A DNA stretch of 64,000 nt from Bacillus sp. 1NLA3E (GCF_000242895.2 NC_021171.1:530001-594000), one strand, 5' to 3'; shown: positions 43,831-53,133, counted from the first letter of the stretch. Notes: generated by a model not told the origin, from the letters alone. Numbers and translations: made by a program.

Positions 43831-44289
43831 ATGTCTGAGTATCCAATAATGGTAATCACTGGTGGAACCAATGGTATTGGTCAACTAGCTGCAATTGAAA
43901 TCGCAAAACGTGGTGCACATCTGGTTTTGACTGCTCGTAACAAAAAACGGGCTGAAGCAACTGAAAAACTAATAAAAGAAGCTTCCCCAGAAACGGAAGT
44001 TGATTTCTATTTTGGAGATCTATCGCTGATGAAGGATGTACGCCGTATAGGGCTAGAAATTAAAGAAAACTATTCAAAGATTGATGTACTCATTCACAAT
44101 GCTGGGCTTCATGGGTTCGAGCAACGCGTTACTCCTGAGGGATTTGCTGAGATGATAGCGGTAAACTATCTAACGCCCTGGCTGCTAACGAATTTGTTAA
44201 AAGATTCTTTAGTAGAAGCAGAAAGTGCAAGAATTTTACGGCAGCAAACCATCTTTGGGCTATTTTCCAATCTCGACAGAGAATTTTAA
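43831..44289 (+). pseudogene. Short-chain dehydrogenase, truncated by the tandem duplication
   Basis: The first 135 residues are identical to the intact protein at 46624-47493 (start MSEYPIMVITGGTNGIGQLA, cofactor loop TGGTNGIG, VLIHNAGLHG). The frame then crosses the duplication joint at 44235/44236 into intron sequence and ends after 17 foreign residues. The catalytic YxxxK segment is lost, so it cannot be an active enzyme. Confidence 0.92.
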
Positions 44290-45127
44290 AGTCGTCTGCA
44301 TAACGAACCAAATATCCTTCTTTAAGATTGGTACGTTTTTTGGCACACAGCTGACCTTCTCTTGTTTCGTATGGTCGATTTAAAGGAAAGAACTCCCATT
44401 GTGTAGATACCCATTGGTCTAAATCATTAAGGACAACATTTGAAAGTAAAGGCGATAACAATCCACCTTGAGGTGCCCCTTTTGAAGGGATTCCTTCTCC
44501 ATCAATTTCAGCTTTTAGCATTTTGGAAATACAAGCTAAGACCTTTTTATCTTGAATACCTAGATTCCACAGTTGTTTGATAAGCAAAGTATGGTTGATA
44601 TTATCGAAGAAACCCTTAATATCAATGTCAACTACATAGTGAAGTGATGCGTGATTAACTAAGGATTGTACTCTTGCCATTGCATGGTGAGTAGACCGAA
44701 GAGGTCTAAAACCATAGCTATGTTTATAGAATTGAGCTTCTGCAATAGGTTCCAGAACTTGCTTGAAGCACTGTTGGATAATTCGGTCTAAAATACAAGG
44801 AATTCCAAGCGGCCTCATCTTTCCATTTTCTTTTTCAATCAGTTTTCGTCTTACTTTCTTTGGACGATAGTTTCGTAATTTACTTTGTACAGTGGTTACT
44901 AGTTCATCTTCAGACAGTATTTTTATATCGCTTATAGTTTTACCATCTGTTCCCGCAGTTTTTGAACCTTTATTAGATTTTATGATTCGATAAGACAGTA
45001 GAATATTTTCTCTTGATGTAATAATGTCATATAATCGGGTAAAAGATTCTTTACGAGTGGCTCTATCATATAAATCCGTAAAAGTTTCAGTCATACTGTA
45101 GTAATCCCAATATCGTAGAGCTTGCAC
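44236..45127 (-). pseudogene. Group II intron maturase, C-terminally truncated
   Basis: The first about 297 residues, including the YADD active site, are identical to the full maturase. Translation would run over the joint into the antisense of the truncated dehydrogenase gene (to 44129), adding about 35 unrelated residues. The X domain and HNH nuclease are missing. Confidence 0.9.
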
Positions 45128-45855
45128 TGTGGCATCCCCCCTCTCCGAGGTGATGTTCCCACGTTCATACCCGATCGGTGCAATGCACTTTAGGAAAATA
45201 ATCGTTTGATTTCGCTAGACTCGGGGCTGTTCCTCAGCTCCCATTACAGAAGTTTCATAGGTCGTGCCCCTACCCTCACAAGGATAAATGTATTTCGGTT
45301 TACCCTTATAACAACCATTTCAGGTGACAGCCTTCGTTTCAATGTTCCTTGCTTTCCGCGTTCCTTACAACCTAGCTATCCTTCCTAGACGTAGGTGCTT
45401 TCTTTAAGCCTGTGAGCTGGATATCACCATAGTTCGATATAGCGTGTTTCAGAGGGCGCATTTTTACTCCACACCACTCACACCATCGTTAGATGGTCCA
45501 TAGGTTTCCATATGTTCAATCTTTAGACCCTTAAATTCGAAAGTTCGTCGGTTCCTATACCTGGAACGATTCTCACCATATCTAGTTTTTCAGCCGCCCG
45601 GCATATCCATTGGCATGGCATCACGGAAAAAAAAAGTGAGGCTTTAGCCTCTGTTCTGCCGACTCCACCTGGCTTCATACCCCATAATCTGTCAATTATG
45701 ACGCATGCAGGAGTATTGTCGGGATGGTTTCAGGTAACATGGTTCCGTCATTCCCATCCTCAGTTGTAAAGTTGAGATTTTAATTTTAGTATTAGCAAAA
45801 AATGAAAAGTCTCCTGTTTTTCGCATTTTAGTGCTTATAACAGAACACGTCGCAC
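44236..45855 (-). mobile_element. Group II intron, copy 2 (3' part missing)
   Basis: This copy is identical to copy 1 from its 5' end (45855) to the middle of the maturase gene, where the duplication joint cuts it. Domains V and VI and the maturase C-terminus are absent, so it cannot splice by itself. It was produced by the tandem duplication rather than by an independent insertion. Confidence 0.92.
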
Positions 45856-45900
45856 GCGCCCGATTGTGGAACATAACTTGTGATACATTTCACCGAAGAA

Positions 45901-45945
45901 AAAGGGTCAGTCCCCCACTCTTTAACGTAGCGGGGGACTGACACC
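45901..45945 (-). terminator. Terminator of marR copy 2
   Basis: This is the duplicate of the hairpin at 43108-43152 (GTCAGTCCCCC / GGGGGACTGAC). Confidence 0.8.
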
Positions 45946-46041
45946 AAAATCCTATTACATCCATATAGAATTTAATATTGCCGTTGGAGAAAAAAATTGT
46001 CGTGGTAGGGGTTACGGAATAGAGCGTCAAACACTTCTTCC

Positions 46042-46503
46042 TCAAGAGTTATCGGTTTTGTTGAAGCTTAGAGATTTTAGCATTTCAATATAAGTTTTCA
46101 ATTCTGAATCCGTTAAACTTGAAATACGTTCGTAGAAAATAGCTTCTTTTTCTTTTAGTGCTTTTATTGTTTTTTCATGACCAAGTTCAGTTAAGGTTAA
46201 CAATACTCCTCGACGATCTTTAGGGTGGGGCTCGCTTTTTACATATCCCAGACCTTTCAATTGGCCAATAAGTCTACTGATAGAGCTACGGTCCATTGCG
46301 GTTGACTCTGCTAAAGTCGTAGCGTTAGTAGGACCGTGTGAAAAAAGCCAGCGAACAATCAAAAATGCTGCAGGCTGCAAAGTGGCATCAAATGTAGCTG
46401 CAGTTCTGACATTAAGTGCATGTGCTTCACTAATCAACGCATTGAGCTGTTCACCAAAAGTAAACTCCAGCTGTTCCCTCGAATCAGAATAATCAATATC
46501 CAT
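46042..46503 (-). CDS. MarR-family regulator, copy 2
   Basis: The 153-residue product is identical to the protein encoded at 43249-43710. It is the copy that faces the intact dehydrogenase gene, sharing a 120-base divergent promoter with an 18-bp perfect inverted repeat. The duplication doubles the repressor dose relative to functional enzyme. This could tighten repression, unless the copies were selected for another reason. Confidence 0.93.
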   Translation of the reverse strand: MDIDYSDSREQLEFTFGEQLNALISEAHALNVRTAATFDATLQPAAFLIVRWLFSHGPTNATTLAESTAMDRSSISRLIGQLKGLGYVKSEPHPKDRRGVLLTLTELGHEKTIKALKEKEAIFYERISSLTDSELKTYIEMLKSLSFNKTDNS

Positions 46504-46529
46504 AATTCCCCATCCTAACGCAACATATT

Positions 46530-46575
46530 ATTTGACATATATCAAATAAATGATTATATTTGATATATGTCAAAT
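46530..46575. promoter_or_regulatory. MarR operator, copy 2
   Basis: The same perfect 18-bp inverted repeat as at 43737-43782 lies in front of the intact dehydrogenase gene. Confidence 0.85.
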
Positions 46576-46623
46576 ATAATCATTTATTAAAACAGTGTCA
46601 AGTTTAGAGAAGGAGAATGTAAA

Positions 46624-47493
46624 ATGTCTGAGTATCCAATAATGGTAATCACTGGTGGAACCAATGGTATTGGTCAACTAGCTGCAATTGAAATCGCAAA
46701 ACGTGGTGCACATCTGGTTTTGACTGCTCGTAACAAAAAACGGGCTGAAGCAACTGAAAAACTAATAAAAGAAGCTTCCCCAGAAACGGAAGTTGATTTC
46801 TATTTTGGAGATCTATCGCTGATGAAGGATGTACGCCGTATAGGGCTAGAAATTAAAGAAAACTATTCAAAGATTGATGTACTCATTCACAATGCTGGGC
46901 TTCATGGGTTCGAGCAACGCGTTACTCCTGAGGGATTTGCTGAGATGATAGCGGTAAACTATCTAACGCCCTGGCTGCTAACGAATTTGTTAAAAGATTC
47001 TTTAGTAGAAGCAGAAAGTGCAAGAATTGTTAATGTTGCCTCTGAGGCTTCTCGAAATCATGGTGAACTGAAGTTACCAAAGGATTTGACGGACACATCC
47101 CCATTTACAGCAAGAGGTTCATCTGAAATTTATGGAAAAACTAAGCTTCTAAATATCATGTTTACTGGTGAGTTGGCACGACAATTTTCTGGAACTGGGG
47201 TTACTGCCAATGCACTAAATCCTGGTTTCAATAATACTGGGCTTGGAAGAGAACTTCGTATATCTACTGTATTGGGAAGTATCTTGAAACTTCTTCATAT
47301 TGGAGATCCTAGAAGAGGAGCTAACATCATTGTTCGTTTAGCACTTGATTCCGAATACGATGAAGTAACAGGTGGATACTTCAATGTTGGAACTGGTGCA
47401 AAAATTGATCCAATCTATCCCGGGAAAGATATTTCTATGCAGCAACGTTTGTGGAACGACACTAAAGAAATCTTGTTTGAATATATAAAATGA
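46624..47493 (+). CDS. Short-chain dehydrogenase/reductase
   Basis: The 289-residue NAD(P)-dependent enzyme has cofactor motif TGGTNGIGQLAAIEIAKRG, structural motif IHNAG and catalytic YGKTK (in SEIYGKTKLLNIMF). The NPGFNNTGLGREL segment follows the catalytic strand. The shape resembles retinol-dehydrogenase/WWOX-like SDRs, which reduce aldehydes or ketones. The substrate is unknown. GAAGGAGAATGTAAA precedes the ATG. It is probably induced when the MarR repressor releases the adjacent operator. This is the intact partner of the truncated copy at 43831. Confidence 0.94.
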   Translation: MSEYPIMVITGGTNGIGQLAAIEIAKRGAHLVLTARNKKRAEATEKLIKEASPETEVDFYFGDLSLMKDVRRIGLEIKENYSKIDVLIHNAGLHGFEQRVTPEGFAEMIAVNYLTPWLLTNLLKDSLVEAESARIVNVASEASRNHGELKLPKDLTDTSPFTARGSSEIYGKTKLLNIMFTGELARQFSGTGVTANALNPGFNNTGLGRELRISTVLGSILKLLHIGDPRRGANIIVRLALDSEYDEVTGGYFNVGTGAKIDPIYPGKDISMQQRLWNDTKEILFEYIK

Positions 47494-47508
47494 TGTATCT
47501 GGAAAAAG

Positions 47509-47535
47509 GCTCAGTCCCAACGTACGGGGGACCTC
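47509..47535 (+). repeat. Decayed GTCAGTCCC-type hairpin repeat
   Basis: GGCTCAGTCCCAACGTACGGGGGACC keeps the GTCCC/GGGAC stem of the 43108-43152 hairpin but has lost half of it. It follows the dehydrogenase gene and has no T-run on the plus strand. Confidence 0.4.
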
Positions 47536-47556
47536 AAAATCCATAAAACCTTGCGC

Positions 47557-47742
47557 TTATTCTCTTAAGCAGTCTTGTCCAACAGGGTTTCCTTGTATTA
47601 ACATGGAGTCAATAAGATCAATAATTTGCTGAAGTAAAGCAATTTGATTTTGGAATATCTCTTTATAGTTCTGAATTGACTCATATAGCTCAGGTAATTC
47701 GCTAAGATCTGCATCTATGGTCAATCTCAAGTACGACTTCAT
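47557..47742 (-). CDS. Small hypothetical protein or fragment
   Basis: A frame of 61 codons from ATG 47742 encodes a mostly helical acidic peptide (MKSYLRLTIDADLSELPELY and QNQIALLQQIIDLIDSMLI). A weak GGATGAG lies just upstream. The start region faintly recalls phage head-tail connector N-termini, but the match is too short to call. It may be a decayed gene. Confidence 0.3.
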   Translation of the reverse strand: MKSYLRLTIDADLSELPELYESIQNYKEIFQNQIALLQQIIDLIDSMLIQGNPVGQDCLRE

Positions 47743-47871
47743 CTCATCCAACAACAACTATACAATCGTTCAAGTGAACTAGTGGTTGCATACAAAAATA
47801 GGTTTTATAAAAACCTCTTATTCCATTAATGTCCAATTCATAAAGAAGGGCGCCTTTCTTGCTACGGAAAA
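47740..47871. repeat. 3' exon of group II intron copy 3: hairpin repeat half
   Basis: The bases up to 47871 (CATAAAGAAGGGCGCCTTTC then TTGCTACGGAAAA) are the left half of an intergenic repeat. Its right half, GCGCCCGATTGCGGAA, resumes at 50528 after the intron. Joined, they match the uninterrupted copy at 53030-53080. Confidence 0.75.
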
Positions 47872-50527
47872 GTAGCAATAGGTAAACCTTTGATGTTATC
47901 TCCAGCTTTTCCCCTGCTCCACACGGAACGTGATAGTTTCCCATCATTCCGCGTTCCATCTAACGATTTGTACTAGATTATAAGTTCCTAGTTACCCATC
48001 CTTTATGAGATTGGTTCTATTCCGCATTTTTCGCGGTAAGTATTAATTTTCTGGACCATAGGTCCAGAAATTCCAAGTTTCGATATGAGTATTGTAATCG
48101 TCTTTTTATCCGTCATATGAATTAATTGATGCACATCTTTATGGAGAATGCGAAGGTTTTTAAATTGATCGCTTCCATCAAGATGTACTGGGATATAATG
48201 ATGACAGTGAACTTCATTAGCATAAAGGAAATTGCCTGTGATTTCACATTTCCCCATTTTCATACTGTATCGGCTAATCCGATTATCCAAATATTCAACA
48301 CTTCGTGCCTGAATATTTGACTTCATCAATAATGCAATTTCCCGTTGAATATCCGTTTGAATCTTTTTATGTATACGTGCTCTTCCTTCAATTGTAAAAG
48401 GGGTAAGACCATGACTAAAGTTCATGGCGTTCCTAGTTTTTACATTAGAAAGAGGGAATAGATATACATTAGCTACTTTAAATGTTTTAGTTCCTCTGCT
48501 GTAGAATTTCTTATAAGTAGGAGATGCATTTGATGGATGTTCATATATACCGACGGATTTTAGACGATTGTACATAAAGGATTGCAGTTCGTAGGCAATA
48601 CGAGAGAACTCTATATTAACATGGGTTGCTCGATTGAAATAATTATGCATTCCTAAGACGAAACTATTGAAAAGTAAAGCATTTTGAGATGTTGGGGACA
48701 CTCTTAGTATCTGAATGCGTTTTTTCGCTTCAGCCTTGATTTTCTGCCTTTTGTTATCTTTTATTCCCGTGTGGGCAACCCTCTTGTTTCTTTTCTTGTT
48801 CGCCCGAATCGTGAAACCTAGAAATTCTGAATTGCGTTTTCGAAGGTTTACAATTTGAGATTTTTCTGGCGAAATATCTAATTTTAGGCGGTCTTTTAGG
48901 TACTGCCTTACGGCAGCAAACCATCTTTGGGCTATTTTCCAATCTCGACAGAGAATTTTAAAGTCGTCTGCATAACGAACCAAATATCCTTCTTTAAGAT
49001 TGGTACGTTTTTTGGCACACAGCTGACCTTCTCTTGTTTCGTATGGTCGATTTAAAGGAAAGAACTCCCATTGTGTAGATACCCATTGGTCTAAATCATT
49101 AAGGACAACATTTGAAAGTAAAGGCGATAACAATCCACCTTGAGGTGCCCCTTTTGAAGGGATTCCTTCTCCATCAATTTCAGCTTTTAGCATTTTGGAA
49201 ATACAAGCTAAGACCTTTTTATCTTGAATACCTAGATTCCACAGTTGTTTGATAAGCAAAGTATGGTTGATATTATCGAAGAAACCCTTAATATCAATGT
49301 CAACTACATAGTGAAGTGATGCGTGATTAACTAAGGATTGTACTCTTGCCATTGCATGGTGAGTAGACCGAAGAGGTCTAAAACCATAGCTATGTTTATA
49401 GAATTGAGCTTCTGCAATAGGTTCCAGAACTTGCTTGAAGCACTGTTGGATAATTCGGTCTAAAATACAAGGAATTCCAAGCGGCCTCATCTTTCCATTT
49501 TCTTTTTCAATCAGTTTTCGTCTTACTTTCTTTGGACGATAGTTTCGTAATTTACTTTGTACAGTGGTTACTAGTTCATCTTCAGACAGTATTTTTATAT
49601 CGCTTATAGTTTTACCATCTGTTCCCGCAGTTTTTGAACCTTTATTAGATTTTATGATTCGATAAGACAGTAGAATATTTTCTCTTGATGTAATAATGTC
49701 ATATAATCGGGTAAAAGATTCTTTACGAGTGGCTCTATCATATAAATCCGTAAAAGTTTCAGTCATACTGTAGTAATCCCAATATCGTAGAGCTTGCACT
49801 GTGGCATCCCCCCTCTCCGAGGTGATGTTCCCACGTTCATACCCGATCGGTGCAATGCACTTTAGGAAAATAATCGTTTGATTTCGCTAGACTCGGGGCT
49901 GTTCCTCAGCTCCCATTACAGAAGTTTCATAGGTCGTGCCCCTACCCTCACAAGGATAAATGTATTTCGGTTTACCCTTATAACAACCATTTCAGGTGAC
50001 AGCCTTCGTTTCAATGTTCCTTGCTTTCCGCGTTCCTTACAACCTAGCTATCCTTCCTAGACGTAGGTGCTTTCTTTAAGCCTGTGAGCTGGATATCACC
50101 ATAGTTCGATATAGCGTGTTTCAGAGGGCGCATTTTTACTCCACACCACTCACACCATCGTTAGATGGTCCATAGGTTTCCATATGTTCAATCTTTAGAC
50201 CCTTAAATTCGAAAGTTCGTCGGTTCCTATACCTGGAACGATTCTCACCATATCTAGTTTTTCAGCCGCCCGGCATATCCATTGGCATGGCATCACGGAA
50301 AAAAAAAGTGAGGCTTTAGCCTCTGTTCTGCCGACTCCACCTGGCTTCATACCCCATAATCTGTCAATTATGACGCATGCAGGAGTATTGTCGGGATGGT
50401 TTCAGGTAACATGGTTCCGTCATTCCCATCCTCAGTTGTAAAGTTGAGATTTTAATTTTAGTATTAGCAAAAAATGAAAAGTCTCCTGTTTTTCGCATTT
50501 TAGTGCTTATAACAGAACACGTCGCAC
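47872..50527 (-). mobile_element. Group II intron, copy 3 (full length)
   Basis: This is a complete 2,656-bp copy at offset 7,465 from copy 1, with the same 5' GTGCGAC (50527) and 3' TGCTAC ends. Its flanks reconstruct an uninterrupted hairpin repeat (GGGCGCC...GGAAAAGCGCCC). That gives direct evidence for insertion into the repeat and confirms the intron ends. The lack of sequence change from copy 1 implies recent movement or gene conversion. Confidence 0.93.
48003..49799 (-). CDS. ltrA: Group II intron reverse transcriptase/maturase, copy 3
   Basis: The 598-residue maturase is identical in sequence to the copy at 40538-42334. It has complete reverse transcriptase (YADD), X and C-terminal HNH endonuclease domains. 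The protein lies in domain IV of the surrounding intron. It promotes splicing of the intron RNA and its reverse insertion into DNA targets. Confidence 0.95.
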   Translation of the reverse strand: MQALRYWDYYSMTETFTDLYDRATRKESFTRLYDIITSRENILLSYRIIKSNKGSKTAGTDGKTISDIKILSEDELVTTVQSKLRNYRPKKVRRKLIEKENGKMRPLGIPCILDRIIQQCFKQVLEPIAEAQFYKHSYGFRPLRSTHHAMARVQSLVNHASLHYVVDIDIKGFFDNINHTLLIKQLWNLGIQDKKVLACISKMLKAEIDGEGIPSKGAPQGGLLSPLLSNVVLNDLDQWVSTQWEFFPLNRPYETREGQLCAKKRTNLKEGYLVRYADDFKILCRDWKIAQRWFAAVRQYLKDRLKLDISPEKSQIVNLRKRNSEFLGFTIRANKKRNKRVAHTGIKDNKRQKIKAEAKKRIQILRVSPTSQNALLFNSFVLGMHNYFNRATHVNIEFSRIAYELQSFMYNRLKSVGIYEHPSNASPTYKKFYSRGTKTFKVANVYLFPLSNVKTRNAMNFSHGLTPFTIEGRARIHKKIQTDIQREIALLMKSNIQARSVEYLDNRISRYSMKMGKCEITGNFLYANEVHCHHYIPVHLDGSDQFKNLRILHKDVHQLIHMTDKKTITILISKLGISGPMVQKINTYREKCGIEPIS

Positions 50528-50620
50528 GCGCCCGATTGCGGAATATCGTTATTAAAGTAAAGCCCCCGTTACTTTAAGTACATTTTTTCACAATCTTGCT
50601 TTTGGAACAAACAAAAAGGC
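50528..50620. repeat. Intergenic repeat, copy R1 (5' exon of intron copy 3)
   Basis: It begins GCGCCCGATTGCGGAATATC at the intron junction. A second half (CCCCCGTTACTTTAAGTACA, TTCACAATCTTG) recurs at 57370-57402. Confidence 0.65.
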
Positions 50621-50673
50621 GACTTACATTTTTAAAATTACACCACCTACTTTGTTCGGAAACTATCCTCTTT

Positions 50674-51420
50674 TTACTTAAGTTCAATTTTCATTGTATC
50701 TACTGCCTCATTCTTATTGTTTTCTCTTGCAGTAATCGTTACGTGCTGTTCATCATCCCAAGTAAATAGGAAAAAGTCCATCTGGTATTTGTCGCTTCCT
50801 GAAAACTCACCATATTTCTGTAAGTCACTCCCGACTTCCCCACAATAAACTTCAATAGGCACTTTATCGTAGTCAGAAGACATTCCTTTTGAATAGGTGT
50901 TCCTTCTTAATTCAACAATATTGAAGTGTTTGGGGGATTCGCTCTTCTCAAAAGGGATAAACCCTAATTCTCTTTGAACAACTTGAAATGGATTAGATTT
51001 AATCCCTCTGTTTGGTACTTTAAATTCAATCACCTCTGGAGCTTGTTTTTCCCCAAATAGCAGAATTGTTGCTTCTTCGTTATTTTTCCAACTTATTGAA
51101 ATATCAGAAGGGTTTAGACTTTTTCTATCATTGCTGACTTTACGTTGGATTTTATAGTTTTCATACGAAATCACAACAGTTGGGTCATCGAAAGTAAGAG
51201 TTCCTTTTACTTTCACCTTAATGGTTTGGTTTTGGTCAGGAGATTTGCTCACAACCATTTCCCTATCTTCTGTAAGTTTATCGTATACCTTTATAGAAAA
51301 AGAGACAGTAAAAACAACGATTAACACAAGTAGAATAAATCCCACAATTAAACATCCCGCACCAGATAGAAACTTGGTACGCTTGACTTTGTATTCTAAC
51401 TCATCATCATCTGCCCACAT
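50674..51420 (-). CDS. Membrane-anchored hypothetical protein (DUF5412-like)
   Basis: The 248-residue product has one N-terminal membrane segment (about residues 19-43, GAGCLIVGFILLVLIVVFTV). An extracytoplasmic beta-rich part follows, beginning VVSKSPDQNQTIKVKVKG. The SPDgnqTIkvy-type opening and the WKNNEEATILLFG segment resemble DUF5412 proteins, but I am not certain. No catalytic motif is visible. GGGAGAATCAAA precedes the ATG. Several other small membrane proteins lie in the same stretch. Confidence 0.75.
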   Translation of the reverse strand: MWADDDELEYKVKRTKFLSGAGCLIVGFILLVLIVVFTVSFSIKVYDKLTEDREMVVSKSPDQNQTIKVKVKGTLTFDDPTVVISYENYKIQRKVSNDRKSLNPSDISISWKNNEEATILLFGEKQAPEVIEFKVPNRGIKSNPFQVVQRELGFIPFEKSESPKHFNIVELRRNTYSKGMSSDYDKVPIEVYCGEVGSDLQKYGEFSGSDKYQMDFFLFTWDDEQHVTITARENNKNEAVDTMKIELK

Positions 51421-51635
51421 TTTGATTCTCCCTTTATATACATATGTGTTCAGTGAGTATTTCTAAACCGAACAAAGGTGTTTTTGAATAAAGCAAAGTA
51501 CAGCATTCCTTATTTAAAAAAAGCACCTTTACTTTAATTTCCATATTATTCCTCAATACATAGCAATTATATATATATAGAATTTCTATGTATATATTTA
51601 TAGTAGTATTATCACTTTAAATAATCACCCATTAT
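51421..51635. other. AT-rich intergenic region
   Basis: This region contains the upstream region of the DUF5412-like gene and a tract of alternating A and T (about 51570-51605). No gene is visible. The 51636-51775 repeat copy follows. Confidence 0.4.
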
Positions 51636-51775
51636 TTAACTAACCTGCCCTATTGCTTAAAACCGATTATTTCAAGGTAAAGTGATTAATTCAATACCTG
51701 ATAAATTAATTGGCCCTAAAATAGAAATAGGCACTGATCCTTGCTAAAGGATAGCGCCCGATAGTTGAATAACTA
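51636..51775. repeat. Intergenic repeat, copy R2
   Basis: The left motif AACTAACCTGCCCTATTGC and right motif GCGCCCGATAGTTGAATAAC belong to the repeat family of this region. An inner hairpin is present (ATCCTTGCTAAAGGAT). Confidence 0.65.
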
Positions 51776-51917
51776 AAATAACTAACCTATATCCATTGAT
51801 GTATTCGAAGAATAAATTTTATAAGTCTTCATTGTTGATTCATTAGGTCCTTAAAGGATTTTTATTCTTAAAAAGAGAATTTAAATAATATCTATGAATA
51901 TTCAAGGGGGGAGTAGT

Positions 51918-52118
51918 ATGAAACAAGATTTTAAAAAGAAAAAAATTCAAATTAATTATAGAAAGCAATTAAAGGATAAAGGTGCAAAACATTATAACAA
52001 AGAAATTATTATTACTGCTATTATGCTAACAATGATACTGCTAGTGTTTTTTCTGTTTGACTATAAGCCATTTCAAAATAAAGATATCCAAATAAGGGAA
52101 GTAGAAATAAAAAAGTAA
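51918..52118 (+). CDS. Small single-pass membrane protein
   Basis: The 66-residue protein has a strongly basic N-terminus (KQDFKKKKIQINYRKQLKDK), one membrane segment (about residues 29-49, IIITAIMLTMILLVFFLF) and a short charged tail. ATG 51918 is chosen because AAGGGGGGAG ends 6 bases upstream; an in-frame ATG at 51894 overlaps it. Family and role are unknown. It is the only plus-strand gene in this block. Confidence 0.75.
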   Translation: MKQDFKKKKIQINYRKQLKDKGAKHYNKEIIITAIMLTMILLVFFLFDYKPFQNKDIQIREVEIKK

Positions 52119-52262
52119 ATATATACTCAATCTGAAAGTAACTTAACCTCTTACCCTTTTTTAACAAATATTCCTCTTCAGTCATCTTCCTCGTTTGTCT
52201 AATAAGTAAAAAAGCATCCCTCTGTTAAAGGAATGCACCTCATTATTTGAATAACACATAAC

Positions 52263-52445
52263 TTAACTTGAAAAATTGTCCTTATTATTCAATTTCTTTA
52301 GTAATTCAATTATTTCATCATTCTGTTCAAGTTGCTTTTTAGTAGCTGATTTTATGTTTAACAATAAAGAAATAAGCCACCAAGCCAAAAGAATAAAAGG
52401 TATGAGTAATAAAAATGGGATAATTGAAGTTATAAATGTTACCAT
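52263..52445 (-). CDS. Small membrane protein
   Basis: The 60-residue protein has an N-terminal hydrophobic segment of about 28 residues (FITSIIPFLLLIPFILLAWW) and a C-terminal amphipathic helix (KKQLEQNDEIIELLKKLN) that may form a coiled coil. AAAGGGG lies 7 bases before the ATG. The pattern resembles DUF4083-type small proteins of Bacillus, but I cannot confirm the family. Confidence 0.7.
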   Translation of the reverse strand: MVTFITSIIPFLLLIPFILLAWWLISLLLNIKSATKKQLEQNDEIIELLKKLNNKDNFSS

Positions 52446-52545
52446 CTTAATTTCCCCTTTAACAATTTTTAATGTAATTGTTCATTTAACAGTTATTACT
52501 TATTACCTTATTATTCTGTAAGTATTTGAATTATTTATTCCTTCT

Positions 52546-52635
52546 CGAACTAACCTGTCCGTTAGCACAACAAGAAAAAGCTGCCGGTAATGACAGCTTT
52601 GATCTTTAACTATTGCACCCATTAGTTGAAGAGTG
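52546..52635. repeat. Intergenic repeat, copy R3
   Basis: GAACTAACCTGTCCGTTAGC, an inner hairpin AGCTGCCGGTAATGACAGCT, and GCACCCATTAGTTGAAGA mark a complete copy of about 90 bases. Confidence 0.7.
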
Positions 52636-52855
52636 GTGAATAGATTATTAAAAGAACTCCTAATAAAATAAGACCAAGAATAATAATTAATCCATTACTA
52701 AAATCTAATACGACACCTAAAATCACCCATAACAAATAGAAAATTTTATACTTCCTACTTTCATTTTTATTATTTTTATAGGCTTCTTTAATAAACCACC
52801 CTAAAATGATACTTCCGCCAACAACCAATATAATCCCAATGGCCACTTCTTTCAT
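52622..52855 (-). CDS. Small membrane protein with two or three segments
   Basis: The 77-residue product consists of hydrophobic segments at about residues 4-22, 40-55 and 57-74, joined by a basic loop (KNNKNESRKYK). AAAAGGAG lies 17 bases before the ATG, a rather long distance. No family is recognised. Its 3' end lies within the R3 repeat. Confidence 0.65.
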   Translation of the reverse strand: MKEVAIGIILVVGGSIILGWFIKEAYKNNKNESRKYKIFYLLWVILGVVLDFSNGLIIILGLILLGVLLIIYSPLFN

Positions 52856-52913
52856 AATTGTATGGTTTTCTTACTCCTTTTAAGGAATTTATATACCTGT
52901 TAGTTTATCACTG

Positions 52914-53090
52914 TTCCACTTCAACTATCCTGCCCCGTTAGTTCAAGTGAAAACTTTCACAAACTTCATGCTGATGTTGATACAAATATCCATTTTTCTG
53001 GAGAGGCTTCCTCCATTAAATGGCCCTATACATAAAGAAAGAGCGCAATTTCTACTCTGGAAATGCGCCCGATTGTTGAAGATCACTGCT
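52914..53090. repeat. Intergenic repeat, copy R4 (uninterrupted intron target)
   Basis: It opens TTCAACTATCCTGCCCCGTT and AGTTCAA. It closes with GAGCGCAATTTCTACTCTGG, AAATGCGCCCGATTGTTGAA. The closing part aligns with the joined flanks of intron copy 3, so it shows what the intron target looks like before insertion. Confidence 0.75.
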
Positions 53091-53133
53091 TAAATCATAT
53101 ACTATTATCTCTAACTTTTTATAAAAAATAGAT

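Larger units (their letters stand above)
41443..44235 (+). repeat. Tandem duplication, unit 1 (2,793 bp)
   Basis: This block runs from inside the maturase gene (codon about 297) through the intron 5' part, marR and the first 135 codons of the dehydrogenase gene. It is repeated immediately at 44236-47028 with a constant offset of 2,793 bases. The joint lies between 44235 and 44236, with no shared bases at the breakpoint. It may be a genuine recent duplication or an assembly artefact caused by the intron copies. Confidence 0.9.
44236..47028 (+). repeat. Tandem duplication, unit 2 (2,793 bp)
   Basis: This is the second unit of the direct duplication described for 41443-44235. After 47028 the sequence continues into the remaining 3' part of the dehydrogenase gene, so only this copy is complete. 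Confidence 0.9.

Noticed and set aside
38620-44235. Composite transposon made of IS1182 and intron copies
   Set aside because: Only one IS1182 copy is present and its 9-bp duplication shows simple insertion; the duplication joint has no IS end.
40407-50527. Reverse transcriptases as part of a retron, DGR or abortive-infection system
   Set aside because: The proteins have maturase X and HNH domains, lie inside sequence with group II intron ends, and a domain V-like hairpin follows. No template/variable repeat or msr-msd is seen.
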